From: SMWC01 sp963581225
Lineage (GTDB): Bacteria; Pseudomonadota; Gammaproteobacteria; Steroidobacterales; Rariloculaceae
NCBI GenBank assembly: GCA_963581225.1
Contig: CAUZMW010000001.1
Span: 7,672-71,671 of the forward strand
Direction: 5' to 3'
Length of the DNA stretch: 64,000 nucleotides
Positions 27,496-35,750 of the stretch are shown here, one piece after another. Under the pieces are notes generated by a model, which had not been told where the DNA came from, ran no database searches, and saw only the letters and a program-made list of their open reading frames with translations. Positions within the stretch are counted from its first letter, which is position 1, and the number at the start of each line of letters is the position of its first letter. The translations under genes were made by a program, and so were the position numbers.

Positions 27496-27768
27496 ATGTA
27501 CTCGTTCCTTGCGAAGCTAAGACATAGATACGCCGCCCGGATCGCGGCAGGTTACACCATCGTCGGACTACTGATTGTCGCGGTCACGTTCGTTTTCATC
27601 GACAAATATGTGCTGAATGCGCCGCGCCCGCCGTTCGCGGGAGCCGAAGTGGATCCGGATTCACTCGGGCCAACGCTGGATCAGCCGCCCACCCCGGCAG
27701 CGGTTCAGCCTGCTCCGACAATCCCCGATGAAGCGAATAACGCATCACGACTGGGGTCCATCGAATGA
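27496..27768 (+). CDS. Small single-pass membrane protein, 90 aa
   Basis: The start ATG follows GGGGGGAGGAAT, a strong ribosome site. Residues 1-15 are basic, 17-38 form one membrane segment (AGYTIVGLLIVAVTFVFI), and the rest is a Pro/Ala-rich extracytoplasmic tail. No family recognised. It overlaps the DUF6152 gene by 4 bp (ATGA), so the two proteins are translationally coupled and may act together. Confidence 0.75.
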   Translation: MYSFLAKLRHRYAARIAAGYTIVGLLIVAVTFVFIDKYVLNAPRPPFAGAEVDPDSLGPTLDQPPTPAAVQPAPTIPDEANNASRLGSIE

Positions 27769-28808
27769 GAACGAGGCGCCTTCAAGGCATCGCATTTGGG
27801 GCATGTTTGACTCCCTTCCTGGCTTTCGCCCACCACTCGACCCTAGAATACGATCGAAGCGTGATACTCGAGTTCACCGGTCAAATCATGCGCGTGCAAT
27901 GGCAGAACCCGCACGTACGGATGCATATCCGCGTCCGGACCGACGACGGAACCGATCAGGTCTGGGAAGCCGAGGCGATGGACGTCAACAGCCTCGACCG
28001 TGCAGGCGTTGCGCGCAACCTTGTCGAGGTCGGACAGGTAATTCAGTTCGCGGGCTCACCCTCCATTCGCCGAGCAGATGGGTTTCTTGTTACCAACCTC
28101 CTTCTGCCCGATGGCAGGGAACTACTCACGCACTCGTCCGGCGCTGCTCGCTGGAACAACGAGGCGATCGGCAACTACCAGGGTCTGCAGGGCAGGGCGG
28201 ATGAGTACGAGGCACCTGTCGACGACATCTTTCGTACCTGGACGACCGTGCGGTCGAACACTCCTGCATTTTCGGCGAATCCTCCGTTAACGGACGCGGC
28301 AAGCAGCGCCTACGAAGCGTTCGACCCTCAAGTCGACGATCCCGTTTTACGTTGTATCGCTCCCGGCATGCCAGAAGCGATGACCTATATCGGCCCACAT
28401 CCGGTCGGCTTCGTTCAGCTTCCGAGTGCCGACATCGAAATTCAGATCGAATCCGACGATAACGTGCGCGTTATACATATGAACGACGATGCGAGTCCGG
28501 AGGGACAACCACACTCACCGTTAGGATATTCCGTCGGTCGCTGGGAAGGCGAAACGCTCGTCGTGACAACAACGCGCCTCAATTGGCCCTACTTCAAAGT
28601 CGAAGACCTCGTCGCTGTACCGCAAAGTACGCAGATGGAGATCGTCGAGCGTTTCGCACTCGATGGAGAGCGAGGGGAATTGACATACAGCTTCACAGCA
28701 ACCGATCCCGTAAACTTCACCGAGACGGTCGTCGCGGACGCGTATCACGTCTGGCGCTATCGCCCGGGCGCCACAATTCAAACTTACGGATGTACCCTCG
28801 ACGAGTAG
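27765..28808 (+). CDS. DUF6152 family exported protein
   Basis: 347 aa with a signal peptide (residues 1-23). The mature protein starts with the family hallmark HHST, then EYDRSVILEFTGQIMRVQWQNPH. The second half carries GYSVGRWEGETLVVTT and a C-terminal Tyr/Trp-rich strand. The family is widespread in Gammaproteobacteria from oligotrophic or degradative habitats; its function is unknown. A frameshifted paralog lies 385 bp downstream. The conserved His-His pair at the mature N-terminus could bind a metal such as copper (inference). Confidence 0.82.
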   Translation: MRTRRLQGIAFGACLTPFLAFAHHSTLEYDRSVILEFTGQIMRVQWQNPHVRMHIRVRTDDGTDQVWEAEAMDVNSLDRAGVARNLVEVGQVIQFAGSPSIRRADGFLVTNLLLPDGRELLTHSSGAARWNNEAIGNYQGLQGRADEYEAPVDDIFRTWTTVRSNTPAFSANPPLTDAASSAYEAFDPQVDDPVLRCIAPGMPEAMTYIGPHPVGFVQLPSADIEIQIESDDNVRVIHMNDDASPEGQPHSPLGYSVGRWEGETLVVTTTRLNWPYFKVEDLVAVPQSTQMEIVERFALDGERGELTYSFTATDPVNFTETVVADAYHVWRYRPGATIQTYGCTLDE

Positions 28809-29193
28809 CCTAGCCAGGAAAATCAATGAGGCGGTGTGACAGTACTCGGACGTGAATCTGATGAAGACGAAACCGCGTTTTTAGGCAAATCCCGCGGCGG
28901 CATGGGAACGGTGACGCCTCCTTGCACCAAGCCAAAATCGCTAAGCAAACATATCCACCTCCGCCAATCGCTTATTGATTAGAGCGGGTTCGGTTGCCGC
29001 TTATCACCTCAGAATCCTGAGATTCAGATCGCTGATTGCGAGTATCGACATTCGTTTTGTTATGATTAATGGGAGCTACCTGTCAGCTAGCAAGTCAAAA
29101 CAAATGGATTTTATTGATAAAATTTCATTTGAAAAGTATTACCCTAACAATGGGAAATCACACTTCATTAAGCATTTAAAAATAGTAAAAATC
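28809..29193. other. AT-rich intergenic region between DUF6152 paralogs
   Basis: 385 bp. From about 29040 to 29193 the base composition drops sharply (for example GATTTTATTGATAAAATTTC). This stretch has no stop in the frame of the downstream gene, but the peptide it would encode is not like a signal peptide, so I treat it as non-coding. A small inverted repeat CTCAG-AATC-CTGAG is at about 29008-29021. The composition suggests foreign DNA or a strong promoter region. Confidence 0.5.
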
Positions 29194-30247
29194 ATGTTTA
29201 AACCCATCACACTAGCCGTAGGCATACTGGTCACATTACCCCTCTCGGTCATAGCACATCATTCGATGTCCGAGTTCGATCGCAGCGTGGTCGAAGAAGT
29301 GACAGGAGTTGCCTCTAGAGTGTCGTGGAAGAATCCGCACATTCTTCTGGAAGTAACGAACACGGACGCAAACGGCGCGGAGGCAATCTACTATTTTGAA
29401 GGCAGCGCCGTCAGTTCGCAGCGCCGCCGCAGACTGACGGGTGACGAGATCTCGGTCGGAGATTCGGTGCGCGTCGCCGGCTGGCCGTCCACCCGCCGGG
29501 AGAACTACATCCAGGTCAACCACGTCTTATTGCCAAGCGGCATCGAGTTACTCGTCGGCGGCCAGCAGGAGCCGCGCTGGGCGGACGAGTCGTTGGGCGG
29601 AGACAGAGACGTACTCGATCCCGCGCTAGTCGCGGCAGCAACCGGAGACGGGATCTACCGAGTCTGGAGCCAGGGCTCACGCGCCTGGTTCTTTACGGGG
29701 CGTTCCGGATACCAGCTCAACGACGCGGCTATGGCTGCGGTTGCCGATTGGGACGACATCGCCGACAACCCGATCATCGAATGCATCGCGCCGGGCATGC
29801 CGTCACTGATGGGGAAACCCCTATCCGATGGAATTCACGCAGGTCGGCGACAGCATTGAGCTGCGCTTCGAGGAATTCGATGCGCTGCGGATTATTCACA
29901 TGGGCGACGATGTCGCCGATCCGGCTGAAGTGCCGTTATCGCATTGGGGTTACTCCGTAGGGCGTTGGGAAGGCGAGACGCTCGTCGTCGACACGTCCCG
30001 GGTCGGCTGGCACTACTTCAACCGCTCCGGTGCGCCGCAGACGCCGAACGTCAAAATCAACGAGCGTTTCACGGTCGTGGACGGCGGCAACCGGCTCGAC
30101 TGGCTGCTGACAGTGGATGAACCTGCGACTCTGGTTGAGCCGTTCGTCCTCGACGGATATTTTATCTGGAAGCCTGGCGAGCAGATCAATCCTTACGAGT
30201 GCGAACTCGAGGAGTGGGCGTCGACCGAGAACACGCTGACGAACTGA
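29194..30247 (+). pseudogene. DUF6152 paralog, frameshifted
   Basis: The start ATG at 29194 gives a signal peptide and then HHSMSEFDRSVVEEVTGVAS, matching the upstream paralog. The frame is broken at about 29814-29822, in GGGGAAACCCC. Removing one C restores PYPMEFTQVGDSIELRF and the remaining 140 residues, including GYSVGRWEGETLVVDTS, to the stop at 30247. The two halves overlap and are otherwise complete, so the gene is either newly inactivated or mis-sequenced at a homopolymer. The intact protein would be about 350 aa. Confidence 0.8.
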
Positions 30248-30272
30248 TCGCGGCCAGGCCCCCGCTCCTACA
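30245..30272. repeat. REP copy between convergent genes
   Basis: TGATCGCGGCCAGGCCCCCG then CTCCTACA. It overlaps the end of the DUF6152 paralog (TGA at 30245-30247) and provides the TAG stop of the minus-strand amidase gene (complement of CTA at 30268-30270). Confidence 0.85.
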
Positions 30273-32007
30273 ACGCGGGGGCGCTGGACGGCGGCACGCG
30301 CCGCATCGTTGCTTGTTCGAACGCATACGCCAGGCCGATTAACCCCGGCTCGCTACAAGCCGTACCCGTGAACGTCACGCCGAACGGCTGCGGCTCGGCA
30401 TCGAAACCGGCCGGGAAGGGCGGGTCGGGCTCGTTCGTCACGCGCCCGAAAGGAACGATCACGCTCGGGTAGCCCGGCCGCGCGGCGACCCAGGCGCCGC
30501 GGTTGGCAGGAAACAGCAACGCGTCAAGGCCATGTTCCTCCATCGCCGCATCGATTCCGTAGGCGCCGGCGAGCTGGATATCCTTAGCGCGATCGGCATC
30601 GTAGCGCACCCGATCACCGTCCAGGTCCATCTCATCTGAGATATCGAGACGCGTTTGACCGTATGGAATAGCGCCTGTAGGAGCATGCGCCTCGTTCCAC
30701 TGCCGCAACTCCGTGATCGAATTCACCGGGACACTCGAGCCCAACGTCGAGAGCCACGCGTTGAAATCTCGCTTCATGCCGTACTTCAGGACGACAGAGC
30801 AGTCGTCGTCCAGGCCTTTCGCGGCATTCGCGCCCGCGCAGACGCCGAAGCTCAGAAGGTTTCGTGCGGGATCGGGGTCGAGGACTGTCGGCAGATCGGC
30901 AGGATCGACGATGACCGCGCCCTGCGCTTCGAGTACGGCAATCGCGTCAGCCATGACTCGGCCCTCCTCCGGCGTTAACTCACCGGACTGACGATCTGTA
31001 CCCGGTACCGGTATGGGTTCGAGGAATCCGGCCCGCGGGATACCGATTCGCGCGCCGTTCAAAGCGGCGGCATCCAGAAAGACCGTGTAGTCATTGTCCG
31101 CGGGCGCCTCGCAACGACCCGTCGCGGCGTCGTTCGGGTCGGCAACGTCGCCCTCGAGCACGCCGAGAAGTATGGCCGCATCCAACACGGTTCGGGTCAT
31201 CGGCCCGGCCGTGTCCTGATCCGCCGTAATCGGAATAATGCCGTAGCGACTCACCCGGCCAACCGTCGGTTTGATGCCGACGAGCATCGTCTGGCTCGAC
31301 GGCCACAGGATGGAGCCCGAGGTCTCGGTACCGACACTGGCTGCCCACAGATTCGCGCTCGTGCCTATCCCCGAGCTGGATCCGCCGGTCTCCAGGACAG
31401 GCCACACCTCGGTCGTGGCAAGCCGCGGATCGCGTCGCGGGTCGTAGGGATTGGACGCGTAGCCGCCGAGCGGGCTGAAATTGTCCGGCGATTCGAACGG
31501 GTCGCCGGCGACCCAGTTTGCGAGTTCGGTCAGGACGGTCTTAGCGAGAATAATCGCGCCGGCTTCGCGGAGATTCTCCGTCAGCGTGGCTTCGTAGGGC
31601 GGGACCAGGCCGGCGAATGCCTGCGCGCCGCCCGTCGTCGGCATATCCGTCGTATGGATGTTGTCCTTTAGCGCGACCGGGATCCCGTGCAGAGGGCCGC
31701 GCACCGTGCCTTCGGCCCGCTCCCGGTCCAGGCGTTCGGCCTCGCCCAGCGCGTTCGGGTTCACGGCGATCGTGGCGTTGAGAAGATTCTCGTAGGTCGC
31801 AATACGGGCGAGATAGGTCAACGTGAGATCGCGGGACGTGAGCGTGCCGTCGGTCATCGCGGCCTGCATCTCCGTGATCGTCGCTTCGATCACGTCGAAG
31901 CGCGGGGCGTCTGTGCGGATGACGATTTCCTCTTCCTTGTTCTCGCAAGCGGCTAGTGATAACAGCAGCGCTAGCGCCGTTGAGGTGAAAATTGAACGTC
32001 TGAGCAT
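30268..32007 (-). CDS. Amidase-signature lipoprotein
   Basis: 579 aa. Residues 1-21 are a lipoprotein signal with lipobox SLAAC (Cys21), so it is anchored to a membrane facing the periplasm. The amidase signature triad is visible: Lys in GIPVALKDNIHT, and the cis-Ser/Ser nucleophile in TGGSSSGIGTSANLWAASVG followed by GTETSGSI. It hydrolyses amide bonds; the substrate is unknown. The longest frame begins at 32337, but its extra 110 residues are antisense to the VOC gene and not protein-like, so ATG 32007 is used. Its TAG stop lies in a REP. Confidence 0.92.
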   Translation of the reverse strand: MLRRSIFTSTALALLLSLAACENKEEEIVIRTDAPRFDVIEATITEMQAAMTDGTLTSRDLTLTYLARIATYENLLNATIAVNPNALGEAERLDRERAEGTVRGPLHGIPVALKDNIHTTDMPTTGGAQAFAGLVPPYEATLTENLREAGAIILAKTVLTELANWVAGDPFESPDNFSPLGGYASNPYDPRRDPRLATTEVWPVLETGGSSSGIGTSANLWAASVGTETSGSILWPSSQTMLVGIKPTVGRVSRYGIIPITADQDTAGPMTRTVLDAAILLGVLEGDVADPNDAATGRCEAPADNDYTVFLDAAALNGARIGIPRAGFLEPIPVPGTDRQSGELTPEEGRVMADAIAVLEAQGAVIVDPADLPTVLDPDPARNLLSFGVCAGANAAKGLDDDCSVVLKYGMKRDFNAWLSTLGSSVPVNSITELRQWNEAHAPTGAIPYGQTRLDISDEMDLDGDRVRYDADRAKDIQLAGAYGIDAAMEEHGLDALLFPANRGAWVAARPGYPSVIVPFGRVTNEPDPPFPAGFDAEPQPFGVTFTGTACSEPGLIGLAYAFEQATMRRVPPSSAPAL

Positions 32008-32042
32008 CAGGGTGTTCTCCGCAGATCTGATCGGTCGATAGT

Positions 32043-32069
32043 ATCGCGGCCGGGAGGCCACTCCTACAA
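32043..32069. repeat. REP copy, single unit
   Basis: ATCGCGGCCGGGAGGCCACT then CCTACAA. It sits in the 90-bp divergent gap between the amidase gene and the VOC gene. Confidence 0.82.
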
Positions 32070-32097
32070 TGGAGCCTGATGCAGCGAGGTGACAACT

Positions 32098-32412
32098 ATG
32101 CTCGACATTGAAGCGGTCAATCACGTCGGCATTCGTGTCGCGGACAAAACGCGGTCCATCGCGTTCTACGACAATCTCGGCTTCGCGCTCGTAAGCGACG
32201 TCGGCTTCGAGCACGGCCATCCCGTCATCATGAAGCATCCCTGCGGCGGCGTGCTGAATCTGCTGGGTCCGGCGAACGCATCCGCCGGAACGAATATTTT
32301 GATGGACGTCGACGAAAAACATCCTGGCTACACGCACATCGCGCTGACGGTCAGTTCACTGGCAGATGCGAAGGACTTTATCAAGACCAACGGCCGCGGC
32401 CACGGCGGATAA
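32098..32412 (+). CDS. VOC (glyoxalase-like) protein, 3' truncated
   Basis: 104 aa. The start ATG at 32098 is preceded by GAGGTGACAACT. The sequence begins as a normal vicinal-oxygen-chelate domain (VNHVGIRVADKTRSIAFYDN, YTHIALTVSSL) but stops about 25-35 residues short: after FIKTNG comes GRGHGG and TAA. None of the three downstream frames restores a VOC C-terminus, so the gene end was replaced, not frameshifted. It may be non-functional. The 292 bp between its stop and the next gene contain no convincing feature. Confidence 0.65.
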   Translation: MLDIEAVNHVGIRVADKTRSIAFYDNLGFALVSDVGFEHGHPVIMKHPCGGVLNLLGPANASAGTNILMDVDEKHPGYTHIALTVSSLADAKDFIKTNGRGHGG

Positions 32413-32704
32413 TCGAGCCACGGCGTTAGACGTAGGTCTGCCCCAACCGAGGCAGGCCGTCGGCGTCTCCTAGCCACTGATCTGAACCCCAGCGGCTTTT
32501 TGCGAGCATCTGTATCAGCGCCGAGAACACCTGTGTTATCGGGGCAGCCAACGTCGCTTCATGTCGTTGCCGAAGCACGGCCTTTCTCCCTGACGGTTTC
32601 CGTACCGTCGTTGGAGAACCAGCCTAAGTTCGTCGACTAAATTATCCCAGTCGCCTAATCTCGCGAAGCTTGTGGAAACGTCGCTTGCGCCAAGCGCGGC
32701 AGAC

Positions 32705-33679
32705 TCACGGCACGAGTATGGTCGAACCTGTCGTGCGTCTCGCTTCGAGCGCCCGGTGGGCGTCTGCAGCATCAGCCAAAGCGAATCGCTGACCGATTTC
32801 GATTTTCACGTGCCCGCCGCCAACCACGCTCATGAGCTCACCGGCGCCCCACTCGAGATCTTCGCGTGTTGCGATGTAGTTCGGCAGGGCCGGTCGCGTC
32901 ACATATAGCGATCCGCGCTTCATGAGCTCCAGCAACGGCAGACAGTCGACCGGGCCGGAAGCGTTGCCAAAACTGACCAGGAGACCGCGCGACTTCAGGC
33001 AGTCGAGAGACGTGTACAGCGCGTCCTTGCCGACCGGATCATAGACGACCGGTACGCCATCGCCATTCGTGAGGTCTCGAACGGCCTCGACGATGTTGCT
33101 GTCGGAGAGCAGCACCTCCTCGCATCCATGCGCGAGCGCCGCTTCCCGCTTCTCCTCCGTGCTCACGACACCGATAACCCTGGCACCGAGATGCTTCGCC
33201 CACTGTGCCGCGATCGTGCCGACGCCGCCAGCCGCCGCGTATAACAGGATCCAGTCGCCGGCCTGAACTTCGTAGGTGCGTCTGAGCAAATACCACGATG
33301 TCAGGCCCTTGAGCATCATCGCGGCGGCGGTTTCATCGTCGATGCCATCGGGCAGCTTCAGCAAGGCCTTCGCATCCATGACGCATTCTTCGGAATAAGC
33401 CTGAGGAGGTACGGAGTACGCGTAGGCAATTCGATCTCCCGGCGCGACGTGCTCGACCCCCTCGCCGACGGAGACGACGGTACCCGCAGCTTCGCCACCG
33501 AGCCCGCTGGGCAGCTGGACAGGATACATTCCCGTCCGGATGTGCGTGTCAATGTAGTTCAGGCCGACGGCTGTATGGGCGACCCTCGCCTGCCCCGGCC
33601 CGGGATCGCCTAGTTCCACCTCGACGAATTCGAGATTCTCAGGGCCGCCAAACTCATTTATTCTTATCGCGTGGGTCAT
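32705..33679 (-). CDS. Quinone oxidoreductase-like MDR protein
   Basis: 324 aa NADPH-dependent zinc-free medium-chain dehydrogenase, cytosolic. The N-terminal GroES-like domain reads NEFGGPENLEFVEVE, then GLNYIDTHIRTGMYP. The Rossmann nucleotide site is AAAGGVGTIAAQWAKHLGARVIG, typical of Qor. No zinc-binding Cys cluster is present. It reduces quinones or enones with NADPH. It is divergent from the reductase gene at 33740, and the 60-bp gap must hold both promoters. Confidence 0.92.
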   Translation of the reverse strand: MTHAIRINEFGGPENLEFVEVELGDPGPGQARVAHTAVGLNYIDTHIRTGMYPVQLPSGLGGEAAGTVVSVGEGVEHVAPGDRIAYAYSVPPQAYSEECVMDAKALLKLPDGIDDETAAAMMLKGLTSWYLLRRTYEVQAGDWILLYAAAGGVGTIAAQWAKHLGARVIGVVSTEEKREAALAHGCEEVLLSDSNIVEAVRDLTNGDGVPVVYDPVGKDALYTSLDCLKSRGLLVSFGNASGPVDCLPLLELMKRGSLYVTRPALPNYIATREDLEWGAGELMSVVGGGHVKIEIGQRFALADAADAHRALEARRTTGSTILVP

Positions 33680-33739
33680 TGCTCTAACTGTCCTCTCTTG
33701 AAGCTATTCGTTAACTGAGCGGCTACGATACAACATCCC

Positions 33740-34954
33740 ATGCCCAAGCACTTCATCATCATAGGCGGCGGCCAGGCGGGCGCGCAGGCGGTCCAAACAC
33801 TACGCCAGAACAACTTCGACGGCCTCATCACGCTGGTAGGCGAAGAGCGTCAACTACCCTATCAACGGCCGCCGCTGTCGAAAAATTATCTAGCCGGTAA
33901 GCTGGACGCTGAACGGTTGAGTCTCCGGTCTGCGAGCTTCTACTCAGACCGGAACGTCACGCTGGAACTCGGTACGCGTGCGGATACTCTGGAGCCGTCA
34001 AGCCGCCGGTTAAGACTCGGTGACGGTCGAGTACTCGACTACGACGGACTGCTACTCGCGACCGGAAGCCGGGTTCGGCGACTCGATTCGCCCGGCTCCG
34101 ACCTCGCCGGGATTCACTACCTCCGTACTACTGCTGACGCAGATGCTATCCGGGCTGAGTTTCTACCCGGCAAGAAACTCGTGATCGTGGGCGCCGGTTA
34201 TATCGGGCTGGAAGTTGCTTCCATCGCGGCCACGCTCGGCGTGGACGTGACAATACTCGAGGCCGCCGATCGCGTGATGGCCCGTGTCGTCAGCGTCGAG
34301 ACATCGCATTTCTATCTTAACTATCACTCCAGCGCGGGCGTAGAGATTCATTGCGATTCGAGCGTTACGGTTTTCCACGGTCGGGATCGGGTCGCAGCGG
34401 TTGAGACGGCGGCGGGCCGGCGCTTCAGTTGTGACATCGTCGTCGCCGGAATCGGCATCATGCCCGAGGTCAGCCTGGCCGAAGCGTCGGGCCTGAAATG
34501 CGACAACGGCATTCATGTCGATGACCATGCGCGTACCGATGAACCGAGAATCGTCGCGGCGGGCGACTGCACGAATCATCCGAACCCGTTCGCGGGCCGG
34601 AGGATTCGTCTTGAGTCCGTGCACAATGCGATCGAGCAAGCGAAAACTGCCGCGCTGAGCCTGCTTGAAAAGTCCCAACCGTATGCGCAGGTTCCATGGT
34701 TCTGGTCCGATCAGTACGACCTGAAACTACAGATTGCCGGACTCTCCGGAGATCATGACCAGATAATCGTCAGGGGCAACCCGAAGGAGAACCGGTTCTC
34801 GGCGTGTTATCTGCGCGCTGGAAGGCTCGCCGCCGTGGAGGCGGTAAATTCTCCGCGAGATTTCATGTTCGGTAAGAAGCTAATCGCGGCCGAGGTGGTG
34901 GTGACACCGGAGCAGGTAGCGGATTCGGCCGTAAGCCTTGGCGATCTCTTATAG
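33740..34954 (+). CDS. NAD(P)H-dependent ferredoxin/rubredoxin reductase-like flavoprotein
   Basis: 404 aa AIF/putidaredoxin reductase-type flavoprotein. The FAD fold is FIIIGGGQAGAQAVQTL and the NAD(P) fold is IVGAGYIGLEVASIAATLG. The second FAD site is RIVAAGDCTNHPNP, and PYQRPPLSKNYL is the family substrate-side loop. It transfers electrons from NAD(P)H to a small iron-sulfur protein for a monooxygenase or dioxygenase; no such partner gene is adjacent. A hairpin repeat starts 15 bp after its stop. Confidence 0.9.
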   Translation: MPKHFIIIGGGQAGAQAVQTLRQNNFDGLITLVGEERQLPYQRPPLSKNYLAGKLDAERLSLRSASFYSDRNVTLELGTRADTLEPSSRRLRLGDGRVLDYDGLLLATGSRVRRLDSPGSDLAGIHYLRTTADADAIRAEFLPGKKLVIVGAGYIGLEVASIAATLGVDVTILEAADRVMARVVSVETSHFYLNYHSSAGVEIHCDSSVTVFHGRDRVAAVETAAGRRFSCDIVVAGIGIMPEVSLAEASGLKCDNGIHVDDHARTDEPRIVAAGDCTNHPNPFAGRRIRLESVHNAIEQAKTAALSLLEKSQPYAQVPWFWSDQYDLKLQIAGLSGDHDQIIVRGNPKENRFSACYLRAGRLAAVEAVNSPRDFMFGKKLIAAEVVVTPEQVADSAVSLGDLL

Positions 34955-34969
34955 CGCAAATACGGGCAA

Positions 34970-35041
34970 ATACGGGGACGGTCTACCTAACTATCTAGAC
35001 AGTTCAACAGGGTTCGTGAATTAAGTAGACCGTCCCCGTAT
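34970..35041. repeat. Hairpin repeat, TACGGGGACGGTCTAC family
   Basis: Arms at 34970-34992 (ATACGGGGACGGTCTACCTA...) and 35019-35041 are reverse complements over 23 nt with two mismatches, with a 26-nt loop. The same motif opens the composite element at 7269. It lies between two convergent genes, where it may also act as a bidirectional terminator (inference). GCAAATACGGG is directly repeated at its left edge. Confidence 0.88.
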
Positions 35042-35066
35042 CTCGCGAAAGTAAAAGCTGCCCGGT

Positions 35067-35750
35067 TTATTCCGCGGCGAGGCTGGTCGCCTTCCCGGGC
35101 AGACTCACGAATAGTCGCGCGGTAAAATCCCCGGGGCCGCGGATTTTATCGAAACCGGAGAGTTCGTAGCTCTCGACAGCCGTACCCTCGAGGTTGGCGA
35201 AGCGACCCGTCGCGCCTGCGGTGATCGCCGAACCGCCCTCGCCCGGACCGGCGGTTGGGCGATAGTTTCGCGGTCCCTGCCAAGGCCGATCGAGATACCA
35301 GACAGGAATTAACGTCTCTTTCAGAAATGGCCAGAGGTTGCTGTCCGCTCGAATAAAGAACGAGCCCTCGCCCGAGATCGTGACGAGCCAGTCGTCGTCG
35401 ACCATAATGCCCCGCGTCAACATTTCCGTACTCTCGGAAAACTGGCTTAAGCGACTCGCTATGCCAACCGGAGCGTCCTCCTCATCCCTTAGCACGACGA
35501 CACTCAGCATCGACTTACTGATCGTGCTCTCCCACAACTCGGGGATAGATGCCGGTCGTAACGGTAACCGGGACCCGCCGCTATGGGTTACGACGAGGCC
35601 CTCAGCGAATGGCGAGCGATACGTAAACACGCGCGCGTTGACGCCGGAAATGAAGCCAGCGTCCGCTGTGATCGGATTGTAGTAAAGCCCGACCAGCACG
35701 AGCGCGCTGCCGAGCACGAACCCGAGTACCGAAGTGAGCAAGAATTTCAT
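35067..35750 (-). CDS. Membrane-anchored protein of unknown function, paralog A
   Basis: 227 aa with an N-terminal membrane anchor or uncleaved signal (residues 3-24) and an extracytoplasmic beta-rich body. I do not recognise a family. It shares a layout with the protein encoded just upstream: a segment VVLRDEEDAPVGIASR against FKLRNIDGDVIGVAAR, then a near-C-terminal pattern FANLEGTAVESYELSG against FAGLIGSYSESWSISG. The two therefore look like diverged duplicates. Its start overlaps the upstream gene's stop by 4 bp. Confidence 0.78.
   Translation of the reverse strand: MKFLLTSVLGFVLGSALVLVGLYYNPITADAGFISGVNARVFTYRSPFAEGLVVTHSGGSRLPLRPASIPELWESTISKSMLSVVVLRDEEDAPVGIASRLSQFSESTEMLTRGIMVDDDWLVTISGEGSFFIRADSNLWPFLKETLIPVWYLDRPWQGPRNYRPTAGPGEGGSAITAGATGRFANLEGTAVESYELSGFDKIRGPGDFTARLFVSLPGKATSLAAE

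Noticed and set aside
32008..32337. N-terminal 110-residue extension of the amidase
   Set aside because: It is antisense to the VOC gene, precedes a normal lipoprotein signal, and has no signal or domain of its own.
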